Below are positions 9,301 through 16,452 of a DNA stretch of 64,000 nucleotides, piece by piece. Below the pieces are notes generated by a model. The model was not told the origin of the DNA. It made no database searches and saw nothing but the letters and a program-made list of their open reading frames with translations. Within the stretch, counting starts at the first letter, position 1, and each line of letters opens with the position of its first letter. The stretch spans positions 1,798,001 through 1,862,000 of the forward strand of contig NZ_CP059676.1 in NCBI RefSeq assembly GCF_014069875.1. The letters are read 5' to 3'. A program made the translations under genes and the position numbers. The stretch is from Flaviflexus equikiangi. GTDB taxonomy: Bacteria; Actinomycetota; Actinomycetes; Actinomycetales; Actinomycetaceae.

Positions 9301-9663
9301 AACGTAGCGGAGGGTCTCAATCTGCTTCTCACCGAGGCCGTCCATCCACTCGGCCCGGTAGCCGTCACGCAGTAAGTCGTGGAACTCACGGTTAGCGCGC
9401 ACCCGGTCCATGACCGAGCGGTCCTTGGCAATAACCTCGATCGCCTCGCTGATCGAGGCGTCCGGTACATGCGCTGGGTTTAACTCGCGCATCGCCACCC
9501 GAAGCCTATGAGCCAGCACCACGTCTCTCTGGGAATCACGCCCTAAACTGCCCTTTGGGCCAAGCGTCTCTTGATACGCGTCGACAGGCGTCCAACCCAA
9601 CTTGGACAACAAGTCGATGCTTGGCTTCTCAACGTAAAAGTACTCTGGTCCCGTGGGTGTCAT
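6349..9663 (-). CDS. hsdR: Type I restriction enzyme R subunit HsdR
   Basis: 1104-residue motor/nuclease subunit. The N-terminal nuclease domain shows the PD-(D/E)XK-like pattern RLDLALFVNGIPLVLMEFK (Asp, then EFK). An SF2 translocase core follows, with Walker A QGSGKS near residue 300, the DEAH box VITDEAHRSQYD, and GFTGTPL (motif III). A long helical C-terminus binds HsdM/HsdS. The enzyme cuts unmodified DNA far from the recognition site after translocation. The ATG at 9663 overlaps the hsdS stop (TAATG), so expression is coupled. Full length with no interruptions, so the system looks functional. Confidence 0.95.
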   Translation of the reverse strand: MTPTGPEYFYVEKPSIDLLSKLGWTPVDAYQETLGPKGSLGRDSQRDVVLAHRLRVAMRELNPAHVPDASISEAIEVIAKDRSVMDRVRANREFHDLLRDGYRAEWMDGLGEKQIETLRYVDFTDPLNNELLAVQQLWVKGNLHNRRLDLALFVNGIPLVLMEFKEPNESVKTAYDSNLTDYRDTIPQLFVPNCFVLLSNGSEAKVGSTYSPWEFFNDWKVIDAHGARGAIALETALRGTCEPAVLLDLVENFVAYMERPGGLVKVIARSHQYLGVNAAIENLHRARAEQDKRLGVFWHTQGSGKSLSMLWFTQKVLRQIPGKWTFVMVTDRAELDTQLHGEFADAGAISPEARVHAETGAHLRDLLAADHRYVFTLIQKFQPSKALGERQMPVLSSRSDVIVITDEAHRSQYDTLVLNMRAALPNASMMGFTGTPLITGEEQATREQFGDYVSIYNFKDAIDDGATVPLYYENRIPELQLINENFSEDLNQLLEDAEIDEEAEGQLARAFGTQYTLLTRPERLKTIAKDLVAHFVGRGFSGKAMYVGLDKAAAVRMYNLVQETWVEYLAEIRAEHDALPELERPWLASRIELMESTDMAVVVSQSQNELKILDDLGLDIRPHRERMNREDLAEKFKDSKVPLRLVFVCAMWMTGFDAPSVSTVYLDRPMRNHTLMQTIARANRVFPEKDNGLIVDYVGVFRNLEKALAIYGAVEAGTSPIEIIDELARELDIAMVEVFTFCSVVGVDLAAMRDAEGFDHIAKRDAAVEALLVDAETRMEFQQRARQVRKLFKALLPDPKAAAQQRSVAAVRVLAERIAEVTRPPGIDVSAVADAVDALLDRSVGAEEYVIRAATEGSKPDPLIDLSQIDFEGLAAKFAGRKRAETDRLAQLLRQQAIASATRNPTRYELVERIEKLIDAYNAGSLNIDEYLRRLIELSKNLSAEEERAVREGLSEEELAVFDLLTQPDPVLTDEERETVKASAKMLLQRLHEKLVQDWRRKIDVMNDVDSTIRQVLDQELPVDPYTPELFTSKVEQVFEHVLTTYGDNGESAYSTNIDIPWTVPSSDFDDGPFDVDRIADDVIARMYVDPDFAAHVAAQLKYH

Positions 9664-10907
9664 TACGTCACCTGCTCCGCAATCAACGCATCCAAGTCGA
9701 GCGATGAGACGTCGATCTGACCGGTAACCAGCTTTGGTAAAAGGAGGTCGCGTAAGTCGGACAATTTTCGGTTCTCAAACATGAGTGTCTTCGCCAGCCC
9801 CAAATGATCGCGCATCCGTTCGCTGAATTGGATAGCCAATTCTTCCGGTGGAACAGCAACGGGCCACTGTCCGAGCACTTTCCAGTCCGCTCGGGGCATC
9901 TTAGTCCCATTGGACGTTTGCGTTGCATGTGCAATGATTTCGTCACTGGATAGAACCATCACCGATTGCCCCCAATGTTCAACTTTCGGTCTGATAACGA
10001 TGGCGTCCGTTGAGCTGATTCCGTCGACGGGAGCCAAACTGACTTTGTGAAAATACGGCCGGATTTTTCCAAATAGCAAGTCTCCACTCATAAAAACTGT
10101 CTTGCGACTGCCCTGCTCTGTCGCGGTGCTCCAGTCATCGAGTGTCAACCGTCTTCTAGGTATGTGCTCAAGACCCACAGCTGGCGTAGCGGGATCAATT
10201 GTGGAAGGAATGATTGTGTCCCTTACGACGCGCACAAGGTTGTCAATCACACCCACCGTCCAGCCCTCCGGAATTGGGCCGACTTCCGAGTCGACCATCG
10301 GCACGTCCTCATAGCCGGGATAACGGAACTTCACGAACCACTCACGGTAGATGGCCCGCGCCATCTCTTCCAGAATCTCAACCCGACGACGATTGTTCTC
10401 GATGAGGTCGTCCACACTGCCGACAATGTTGAGAATCTTTCCCTGGGTGTCACGTGAAGGAAGTAAAATGGGCCAGGATGGCATGTCACCAACGGAGATA
10501 CGCTCGACTGTCGCGCCTGACAAGGTCTTCTGTCGAATTACTTCTTGAAACTGAGGGCCAAGGTATGCGTAAAGCAGATAACGTGGCTCGACAACTCCGA
10601 GTTTCGGCCTCAAAAGACCCATCCGTCGACCAAGCGCAGCCGGCATGTCGTACTCCCAATAAGCGGCTTCGCCCAGGCGCGTCTCGTAGGAGAACAGCGT
10701 ATCCCCCGGCCTCGGAGCCACCCTCTTGGTCCATCGCGGGAGGTCCGCGTTCGAAAGGTGGGCCGACCGCGATAGGTCAAACCGCCCGCTGTTAAGCGAC
10801 GAAATACTCAAGTAGTAAGGGCCGTCCTCAGTTTTTGGCGGAGTTGCATGTGGCCCGTCGAAAACGTCCGCAACCTCATGGACAGCAACCTTTGCCCACT
10901 CGCTCAT
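9663..10907 (-). CDS. hsdS: Type I restriction-modification specificity subunit HsdS
   Basis: 414 residues, the usual size for HsdS, with two target-recognition halves. The first half has YYLSISSLNSGRFDLS, then a conserved helical spacer EILEEMARAIYREWFVKFRYPG, and a second recognition domain follows from VPMVDSEVGPIPEGWTVG. A second helical region ends at LRDLLLPKLVTGQIDV. HsdS sets the bipartite DNA sequence bound by HsdM2S. The target cannot be read from the sequence alone. The ATG overlaps the hsdM stop (ATGA). Confidence 0.94.
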   Translation of the reverse strand: MSEWAKVAVHEVADVFDGPHATPPKTEDGPYYLSISSLNSGRFDLSRSAHLSNADLPRWTKRVAPRPGDTLFSYETRLGEAAYWEYDMPAALGRRMGLLRPKLGVVEPRYLLYAYLGPQFQEVIRQKTLSGATVERISVGDMPSWPILLPSRDTQGKILNIVGSVDDLIENNRRRVEILEEMARAIYREWFVKFRYPGYEDVPMVDSEVGPIPEGWTVGVIDNLVRVVRDTIIPSTIDPATPAVGLEHIPRRRLTLDDWSTATEQGSRKTVFMSGDLLFGKIRPYFHKVSLAPVDGISSTDAIVIRPKVEHWGQSVMVLSSDEIIAHATQTSNGTKMPRADWKVLGQWPVAVPPEELAIQFSERMRDHLGLAKTLMFENRKLSDLRDLLLPKLVTGQIDVSSLDLDALIAEQVT

Positions 10908-12454
10908 GCGCCAAGAATTCCTTGAACCGCGGCATCCACCTTCGCGCGAAGCACGTCGGCCTCGTCGCTCAGTTTGGTGAACTCCTCATGTAACCTTTCG
11001 AGGTCGCCCATGAAGTCGACGTCGCTCTCGTCGACGAGAGCGGTGCCGGTGTATCGGCCGGGATTGAGGCTCCACCCCTGTGCTTCAATCTCGGTAAGAG
11101 TGGCGACCTTGCAGAGACCGCCGACATCGACATACTGCCCGTCGGGAAAATTCTCCTTCAACAGGGTCTCGCTGCCGTCCGAGGTCTCAACCTCTTCGCC
11201 GCGGTAGAGCCGCACGATGTTGGCCAAAAACTCGATCTGGTCTGCCGTGAAGTCACGATGCGCCCGATCAATCTGGCGGAAGATGTGCCGAGCGTCTAAG
11301 AATAGTACGGTATCCTCGCGCGGCGAGCCGACCTTAGCCTTGTCCAGGAACCACAGCGTCACCGGCAGTGTGACGGTGTAGAAGAAATTGGAGCTAATCG
11401 CGACCATGACGTCGACGGCCCCGGACTCGACGAGCTGTTTGCGGATCTCCTTTTCCGAGTAGCCTGCATCGCCGGCCGAGTTAGCCATGACGAAGCCAGC
11501 ACGACCTTTCGGCGAAAGGGCTGCATAGAACTGCTGGATCCAAAGGAAATTGCCGTTGTCAGTCTTTGGCAGACCGAACGGGAACCGCTTATCACCGGCG
11601 AGCTGATCCTTCTTGATCTTGTCGACATTGAATGGCGGGTTTGCCATCACGTAGTCGAAAGCACCCACAGCATTGTGGGGGTCTTCGTAGTAGCTGTTTG
11701 CCTGGCGAATGTCACCTGACAGTCCATGCAGCGCAAGGTTCATTTTGGCAAGTGGGACCGTATCTTCGGTTTTCTCCTGACCGAAGACCGAGAGCTTGCG
11801 AGTAGCGGATTCGTGATGGCGCTCGACGAACTTCGCACATTGGACAAACATGCCACCCGAGCCACATGCAGGGTCAAATACGCGGCCCTGGAACGGTTCT
11901 AAGATCTCGACGATGAGTCGAACTATAGAGTACGGCGTGAAGTACTCTCCGCCACCCTTGCCTTCTTGGGCAGCGAAGTGCGACAGGAAGTCTTCGTAGA
12001 TGAACCCGAACGCATCGCCTTCGAGCTGCGTTGGCAGCGGTGCAAAGAGACGAAGTAGCTCGATCAGTGTGGATCGCTCAAGCTTCTGGTAACCGCGAGG
12101 AAGAATGTCCTTCAGTTCCGGATTGGCGACCTCGATGGCTTTAATTGCTTCGTCGGTCGCCTTACCAACGTCCTGCCCCTCAGGAAGATTGACGAGGTTC
12201 GACAAGCGCGACTCATCCGGGACGTACAACACCGATTTTGCCTTGTAGTCAGATATCGTCGCGGGGTTGCGCGGCGTAGCCTTTGCTTCAACCTCGGTTC
12301 GAATGGTCTCGAACCTGTTCTCCGCATAGGCAAGAAACACCAATCCGAGCACGGGATCGCGGTACTGGCCAGGAGTTAGTTTGGAATTTGCGCGCAGCTC
12401 ATCAGCAGCCGCCCAGAGTGTATTGCGCACCTTTGCGAGATCAGTCGTTTTCAC
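10904..12454 (-). CDS. hsdM: Type I DNA methyltransferase subunit HsdM
   Basis: 516-residue N6-adenine methyltransferase. The N-terminal helical domain (LAKVRNTLWAAADELRANSKL) is followed by AdoMet motif I FDPACGSGGMF and the catalytic motif IV NPPF in DYVMANPPFNVD. It methylates host target sites with HsdS and is the first gene of the hsdM-hsdS-hsdR transcript. The annotated start is a GTG (12452-12454) with AAGGT close by; spacing is short, so the exact start is uncertain. The upstream boundary is the IS scar. Confidence 0.94.
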   Translation of the reverse strand: MKTTDLAKVRNTLWAAADELRANSKLTPGQYRDPVLGLVFLAYAENRFETIRTEVEAKATPRNPATISDYKAKSVLYVPDESRLSNLVNLPEGQDVGKATDEAIKAIEVANPELKDILPRGYQKLERSTLIELLRLFAPLPTQLEGDAFGFIYEDFLSHFAAQEGKGGGEYFTPYSIVRLIVEILEPFQGRVFDPACGSGGMFVQCAKFVERHHESATRKLSVFGQEKTEDTVPLAKMNLALHGLSGDIRQANSYYEDPHNAVGAFDYVMANPPFNVDKIKKDQLAGDKRFPFGLPKTDNGNFLWIQQFYAALSPKGRAGFVMANSAGDAGYSEKEIRKQLVESGAVDVMVAISSNFFYTVTLPVTLWFLDKAKVGSPREDTVLFLDARHIFRQIDRAHRDFTADQIEFLANIVRLYRGEEVETSDGSETLLKENFPDGQYVDVGGLCKVATLTEIEAQGWSLNPGRYTGTALVDESDVDFMGDLERLHEEFTKLSDEADVLRAKVDAAVQGILGA

Positions 12455-12538
12455 ACCTTCATACTATCTGCTCTACTGAATAGGTCAGTGACTCTCATCA
12501 ATGCTATGAGAAACAGGGCCTGCTGCTCAGAACGTTGA

Positions 12539-12751
12539 TTACTCATACTTGCGCGACGGTATTTTTGAGGTCCGAGACCGTGGATGTAGCGTAGCAGCGG
12601 ACTCGCGTGCTGCCCGGGCACGAATCTTGTAGAACACACTGCGTGAGGCCTTCACCGACTTGCAGAATTCTGTCACTGATAGTGCGTGTGGCTGGGTGGG
12701 ATCGTAATTAATGATCACGGCCCGAGCCTGGGGAGGAAGAGCGTTTGTCAT
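12539..12751 (-). pseudogene. IS481-type transposase, N-terminal fragment
   Basis: The 70-residue product from ATG 12751 has the helix-turn-helix N-terminus typical of IS481-like transposases (ALSVTEFCKSVKASRSVFYKIRARA, then LHPRSR and a closing RKYE). The reading frame stops at 12539, where the DDE integrase domain should continue, so only about a fifth of the expected protein is left. An open frame to 12757 would start at TTG. It lies between hsdM and the ariB-like gene, and marks an insertion followed by deletion. Confidence 0.75.
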
Positions 12752-12783
12752 CCCCAAATTTCACAGCAATGCAGCCGATGAAA

Positions 12784-12827
12784 GTGTCTACGATGTCATG
12801 AGATCGCGTGTCCACGATGTGGTGAGA
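12784..12827. repeat. Tandem imperfect repeats at the IS481-like end
   Basis: Two 20-base units of the form GTGTCYACGATGT-N3-TGAGA at 12784-12803 and 12808-12827, 24 bases apart, just upstream of the transposase fragment. They look like the terminal transposase-binding region of the insertion sequence. No matching inverted copy was found on the hsdM side, in line with a deletion of the other end. Confidence 0.5.
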
Positions 12828-12859
12828 CAGGACAGTTAGCCAAGACACGCGCGGAGCGG

Positions 12860-13735
12860 CTATGCCGCGAATGACTGTGGTTCGCAGGTAAACCCAGTGC
12901 GTCCGTGGCTCTCGCACCACTGTTGGATGCGTTGATACCATCCGGTCTTACTCAAAGCCAGACAGGTGACTTTCAAAATGTAACTCCGCTGTAAAATATC
13001 GTCGCTGACGTGGACGTTATACTGCTTCATTACGCGGGCGAGAGCTGAGAACAAGTCGTGATCACCCACCGGGCTGTGCTGCATCTGCACGACTTCTGAG
13101 TGCGTTGAAATCGCATCAGTCACGAATTCGGCGCGGTCATCGTTTTCGTACTGCGATCGGGTCAGCACAATTTCAGCTATCTTGCCGACATCGAACTCAT
13201 CGACCAAGAGACTACCGAAGCGGAATCGTTTGAAATCAAGACACAGTTCGCGCCTCGCGTCGACGATTCTGCTTGCCGCAAGCATCGAAGCAAGACCGAA
13301 AGCCTCCTGTTCGATAATTTCGGGCTCGGGAATCGTGACGGCGAGATCATCTCGCCTCCTGGTCGAATCGCAGTGGACGTCAATGACTCTTCGCAAAAGA
13401 GATGAGTCCGTATGTATCAAGTCGAGGAAGCAGTCGTGATGGTCGCTTATGAACACGTTTTTGAGGTTCGTTAATGTTGAGCCACTGAAACGGTCATAGT
13501 CCTGGTCGACGAGGAACCGGGCACGAAATAGTCCTCTGTCACTCGCGAGCTTCGCGGTAGAGAGGACTTGACTTCGTCCGCCCGTCGCAGTCATAAGGTT
13601 GAGCTGAGGAGTGCAGAACTCCCTCAGCAGTAAGTGGTCGTCTGGACCTTCTAAGACGAGTAACAGGTCCTCGCTCTCATCCAGAAACATTGCCACAGTG
13701 TTGAAGAGAGTGTTCTCGTTAAGATACTCCTTCAC
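12860..13735 (-). CDS. ariB: DUF4435/TOPRIM-like nuclease, PARIS AriB-like
   Basis: 291-residue protein. The N-terminal part has a TOPRIM-like layout: Glu29 in LLLVLEGPDDHLLL, then the DxD pair Asp77/Asp79 in FLVDQDYDRF. This is the DUF4435 pattern. In the PARIS anti-phage system, AriB is such a nuclease, kept inactive by the AriA ATPase and released when a phage anti-restriction protein is sensed; AriB is then reported to attack host tRNA. The C-terminus is helical and unfamiliar. The start is GTG 13735: AAGGAGGTG lies just upstream, and GTGA overlaps the ATPase stop. The longer frame to 13780 has no SD. The strict two-gene coupling and sizes support PARIS; the name is family-level inference. 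Confidence 0.78.
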   Translation of the reverse strand: MKEYLNENTLFNTVAMFLDESEDLLLVLEGPDDHLLLREFCTPQLNLMTATGGRSQVLSTAKLASDRGLFRARFLVDQDYDRFSGSTLTNLKNVFISDHHDCFLDLIHTDSSLLRRVIDVHCDSTRRRDDLAVTIPEPEIIEQEAFGLASMLAASRIVDARRELCLDFKRFRFGSLLVDEFDVGKIAEIVLTRSQYENDDRAEFVTDAISTHSEVVQMQHSPVGDHDLFSALARVMKQYNVHVSDDILQRSYILKVTCLALSKTGWYQRIQQWCESHGRTGFTCEPQSFAA

Positions 13736-15132
13736 TCGAAGGGCACCTCCTTGGGACCCAGGCGCTTTGCACGGTCCCAATCGTCATTGATGATCTGAGG
13801 TGAATGCGTAGCAACGATAAATCTAAAGCCGACAAGCTCCGCGATCTTCCTGACATCAGGAATGAACGCTAGCTGCCAAGCAACGTGGAGCGAGATCTCG
13901 GGTTCGTCGATGAGCACCACCGCACCCTTCGGGACGTGGAATAGCAAGTCGATCATCAGGATGATCTCGTGCTGCTCTCCAGAGGACAGGGATTCGAGGT
14001 GGATCCGTCTACCTGTCTCGGAGTGTACGACAGCTAGTCCTTCTTTATCAGTGACGGCCAGGTCCTTCTTCAGGAGACGGCCATTGATGATCTGCTCAAG
14101 AAGTTCGATCTTGTCGAGTAGTTCGTTGAAGGGCTCCAGCTTCGTGTGTGCATCCTCGAGGTAGAGGTCGAGTAGGGCAAGTGCCCATGATTCGAGTTCT
14201 CCATCTGGCGGAAGGGAAAGTTCTTCATCGAGGGAAACCGACGCGACCCTTCCGAGCCTGCTGCGGAAATCATTTTGGACGTCATATCTCTCGCGAATTG
14301 CAGACGCGTCCAGGGCTCGTTCTTGCCTGGCTGCTAGAAGGACTCTGTTCGGAAACGTCCTATCCAAACGTTGCGTTATTCGAGAATGCTCCGTTTGCGC
14401 GTCATTCAGCAAAGAACTAATCTGCTGTGCCTGCTCGGAAATCCTGGAGCGAGCTTGTCGTCTTTCGCGAGATCTCGCGAACCACTGTGGCTCATCACGG
14501 CGCTTGCGTTCATCAGTTTGCAGACGCTGCGTCTCGATTAGGAAGCTTGGTACTCGTGAGACGAAAGCTTTCAACTCGGCTGGAACCGTGTTCTGGCCGG
14601 ACTTCAACGTCCTGATTCGAGGTGCATACAGAGCTCGAATCTCATCGAAGTGGAGGATCTCTCCGTTGGAAGGATCCTGCCAGAGCTCCTCTGTGAGTTG
14701 CTCGTAAGGCGAATGCTTGCGAACAAACTCAACAACATCGTCGTCGATGTAATCCCAGACGAGATCGTCATTTCCCGGCCTAGCAAGCGTGAACGTTATT
14801 GAAACTTCAGACGGCTCCTCCTCATCTGTGCGCCGCTCGACAGAGAGCTGAGACCCGTCGGAATACGTCAAACAAGCCGAATCAAAGGGCAGCTTCTCAA
14901 GGCGGAAGGCCAGCAACCTACTGAGAGCGTGAATGATCTCCAGGAACTTTGTCTTTCCCACGCCGTTGGGTCCATAAAGGATCACAAACTCATCATGCGA
15001 TCCAATCGAGAAGTCGTGCTCATACTCGCCCAGGATGCCTTTTGCATTGGCGTCAACCATGACCAGTGAAGAATCTTCCATGCTTGCAATGATGACATAG
15101 GGCGCGTGGCGGCGTATAGCCATCGCGTCCAT
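13732..15132 (-). CDS. ariA: AAA ATPase, PARIS AriA-like
   Basis: 466-residue ABC/SMC-type ATPase of the AAA_15/AAA_21 (OLD-like) group. Walker A is GPNGVGKT (54-61), the signature-like motif is LSSGEQ, Walker B is VVLIDEPEISLH, and the His switch is VATHSPQIIN. A charged helical segment around 200-300 (KRRDEPQWFARSRERR onward) fits the inserted coiled coil. It has no TOPRIM of its own; that domain is in the overlapping downstream gene, the AriA/AriB arrangement, in contrast with GajA where both are fused. Starts at 15132, 15123 or 15081 are all possible, none with a strong SD. Confidence 0.8.
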   Translation of the reverse strand: MDAMAIRRHAPYVIIASMEDSSLVMVDANAKGILGEYEHDFSIGSHDEFVILYGPNGVGKTKFLEIIHALSRLLAFRLEKLPFDSACLTYSDGSQLSVERRTDEEEPSEVSITFTLARPGNDDLVWDYIDDDVVEFVRKHSPYEQLTEELWQDPSNGEILHFDEIRALYAPRIRTLKSGQNTVPAELKAFVSRVPSFLIETQRLQTDERKRRDEPQWFARSRERRQARSRISEQAQQISSLLNDAQTEHSRITQRLDRTFPNRVLLAARQERALDASAIRERYDVQNDFRSRLGRVASVSLDEELSLPPDGELESWALALLDLYLEDAHTKLEPFNELLDKIELLEQIINGRLLKKDLAVTDKEGLAVVHSETGRRIHLESLSSGEQHEIILMIDLLFHVPKGAVVLIDEPEISLHVAWQLAFIPDVRKIAELVGFRFIVATHSPQIINDDWDRAKRLGPKEVPFE

Positions 15133-15231
15133 CGGGGCCTACCCGAGTGGACGCTGTGAGAAACGGACCAAGGACTGTTCAGCAGCGTGCATGTCGAATG
15201 TCATTAGACGTAAGCGTCGAAGGGCCTAAAA
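15133..15231. promoter_or_regulatory. Divergent spacer between ariA-like gene and recombinase remnant
   Basis: 99 bases between divergent genes. It should hold the ariA promoter, but no clear -10/-35 pair was recognised. Confidence 0.3.
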
Positions 15232-15829
15232 ATGAGCGTACACAAGGGACAGATCCTCGGTTACGCGCGCGTGACTGCGTCCGAGTAGAACGAGGCGCGC
15301 CAACTCGAAGCCATCGGTGACGTCGACCGGCTCTTTTCGGAGAAGGTCTCTGGGAAGAACACCGCCGACCGTGAGCAGCTCACCGAGATGTTGACCTATG
15401 TCCGCGACGGCGACACAGTACGAGTGAAGTCGCCTGATCGCCTCGCGCGCTCGACGACGGATCTACTGTTACTGGTCGAGTAGCTCCGACGGAAAGGTGT
15501 CGCCGTCGAGTTCGTGGATAACCCGGCGCTGAACACCGACGCACCGCAGGATTAGTTCATGTTGACGATCCTCGCCGCGGTCGCGCAGCTCGAACGGGCT
15601 ACAATCCGCGAGCGCCAGGCGGAGGGCATCGATATCGCCAAGCGCAACGGTGTGTACGACCGCGGACCGAAACTCACCTCTGAGCAGGTCGCGGAGGCGC
15701 GCGAGCGCGTCTCTGGCGGCGTCTCATAGGCGAAGGTGGCCCGAGAAGACCTCGGGGTGAGCCGCCAGACGCTCTAAGCGGCGCTTGACGGCACGGGGAA
15801 GTACGCGGGGCTCGTAGGGGTCGAGGCGT
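15232..15829 (+). pseudogene. Serine recombinase (resolvase/invertase) with five in-frame stops
   Basis: Translation from ATG 15232 gives a resolvase-type protein in a single unbroken frame: GYARV near the start, then DRLARS, TILAAVAQLERATIRERQAEGI, and a C-terminal HTH VAREDLGVSRQTL. The frame is interrupted by TAG at 15286, 15481, 15553 and 15727, and TAA at 15775. At the first three TAGs, glutamine (CAG) is normal in the family (EQN, VEQLR, QFMLTI), and Gln is plausible at the fourth; at the TAA a tyrosine is usual. The catalytic serine of the YARVS motif is replaced by Thr (ACT, 15274-15276), so the enzyme would be inactive even with read-through. No frameshift is seen. It is a relic near the island's tRNA end. 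Confidence 0.8.
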
Positions 15830-15992
15830 AGACATAGAAATCCGCACTGGCGACGGCTCGGACAACGAGGACTACTGCACCCGCGATGGCTGCGGCACAA
15901 AAAACCAGCCAGAGATATCCGATGACAGCGAGGGCATCGACATCCGGGTAATGTTCAAGCACCCTGAGCATGGTCTGCACGGCGTCACACAC
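15774..15992 (-). CDS. Possible small membrane protein
   Basis: 72-codon frame (GTG start; ATG at 15971 is an alternative) predicting one clear transmembrane helix, GYLWLVFCAAAIAGAVVLVVRAV, and a short tail. No strong SD and no recognised family. It overlaps the 3' end of the recombinase remnant on the other strand. The hydrophobic stretch is better than chance, but the frame could be a relic like its neighbour. Confidence 0.3.
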   Translation of the reverse strand: MCDAVQTMLRVLEHYPDVDALAVIGYLWLVFCAAAIAGAVVLVVRAVASADFYVYASTPTSPAYFPVPSSAA

Positions 15993-16257
15993 TCTTTCGA
16001 GGGATGAGGTAGAACACGTTGCGCGCCGCTCCGCGCTGGGCTCAGCAGACTACACCGCACAGGCCTATCCGTCGCCGCGCTTCAAACAGGCCCATGAGCT
16101 ACCACATCCGCATAATGATTGCGCGTACGATCCCAAACGCCGATGTTGCGATCGCGGACTCGCGTTGAGCTGGCGTGTAAGAAACTCTCATGATGTTCTC
16201 CAAACGATACGGAAAACAGTCCGAAGCCCCTCATGTCCTGTACGCCCCTAAGTCACG
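15993..16257. other. Intergenic region inside the island near tRNA-fMet
   Basis: No recognised gene. One 30-codon minus-strand frame (16099-16191) starts ATG after TTTGGAGAACATC, a fair ribosome site, and reads MRVSYTPAQRESAIATSAFG; it is too short to assign and may be the start of a decayed gene. Nothing else was identified. Confidence 0.35.
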
Positions 16258-16325
16258 ATGGTCACCCAAGGAAAAAACTAAGGCCCCTCACCTGAGTGAG
16301 GGGCCTTACTTGGTGGCGGGGGCAG
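16258..16325. repeat. Right attachment repeat spanning tRNA-fMet 3' end and terminator
   Basis: Direct repeat partner of 6128-6193. The segment from about 16278 to 16325 is nearly identical to the left copy. Homology ends at 16325 inside the tRNA, 15 bases from its 3' end. Confidence 0.88.
16272..16307 (-). terminator. Terminator of tRNA-fMet
   Basis: Eleven-bp perfect stem (16280-16290 with 16297-16307), 6-base loop; on the minus strand it is followed by a T-run (16272-16277 read in reverse). It starts 3 bases after the tRNA CCA end. Confidence 0.85.
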
Positions 16326-16387
16326 GATTTGAACCTACGACCTCCGGGTTATGAGCCCGGCGAGCTACCGAACTGCTCCACCCCGCG
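16311..16387 (-). tRNA. Initiator tRNA-fMet (anticodon CAT)
   Basis: 77-base cloverleaf read on the minus strand: acceptor 5' CGCGGGG, anticodon arm CCGGG-CTCATAA-CCCGG, T-arm GTAGG-TTCAAAT-CCTGC, and an encoded CCA end. The three consecutive G:C pairs of the anticodon stem and the unpaired first base (C1 against C72) are initiator hallmarks. Its 3' end is the integration site of the island. Confidence 0.95.
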
Positions 16388-16452
16388 GCGACTTCTCTAC
16401 CTTAGGCCAACCGTCCACCAGTTCTCAAGGTGGATCCGCGTTAGCCCCCTCA

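Larger units (their letters stand above)
6128..16325. mobile_element. Genomic island integrated at the initiator tRNA gene (defence island)
   Basis: About 10.2 kb bounded by a near-identical direct repeat (6128-6193 and 16258-16325) that contains the last 15 bases of tRNA-fMet and its terminator. The intact tRNA sits at the right end, the classic outcome of integration into a tRNA 3' end. Contents are accessory: hsdRSM, an IS481-like scar, a PARIS-like pair and a decayed recombinase. Island genes look lower in GC than the flanking housekeeping genes. No intact integrase is present, so it is probably immobile or was mobilised in trans. Confidence 0.85.

Noticed and set aside
13732-15132. Gabija GajA
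   Set aside because: GajA has ATPase and TOPRIM domains in one chain with a UvrD-like GajB partner; here the TOPRIM-like domain is a separate overlapping gene and the helicase partner is missing. The distant uvrD2 is a core gene.
15232-15829. Genome-wide TAG-to-glutamine reassignment
   Set aside because: TAG is used as a normal stop elsewhere in the window (for example after rskA and the DivIVA-like gene), and the recombinase also has a TAA and a lost catalytic Ser, so recoding of the host code is not supported.
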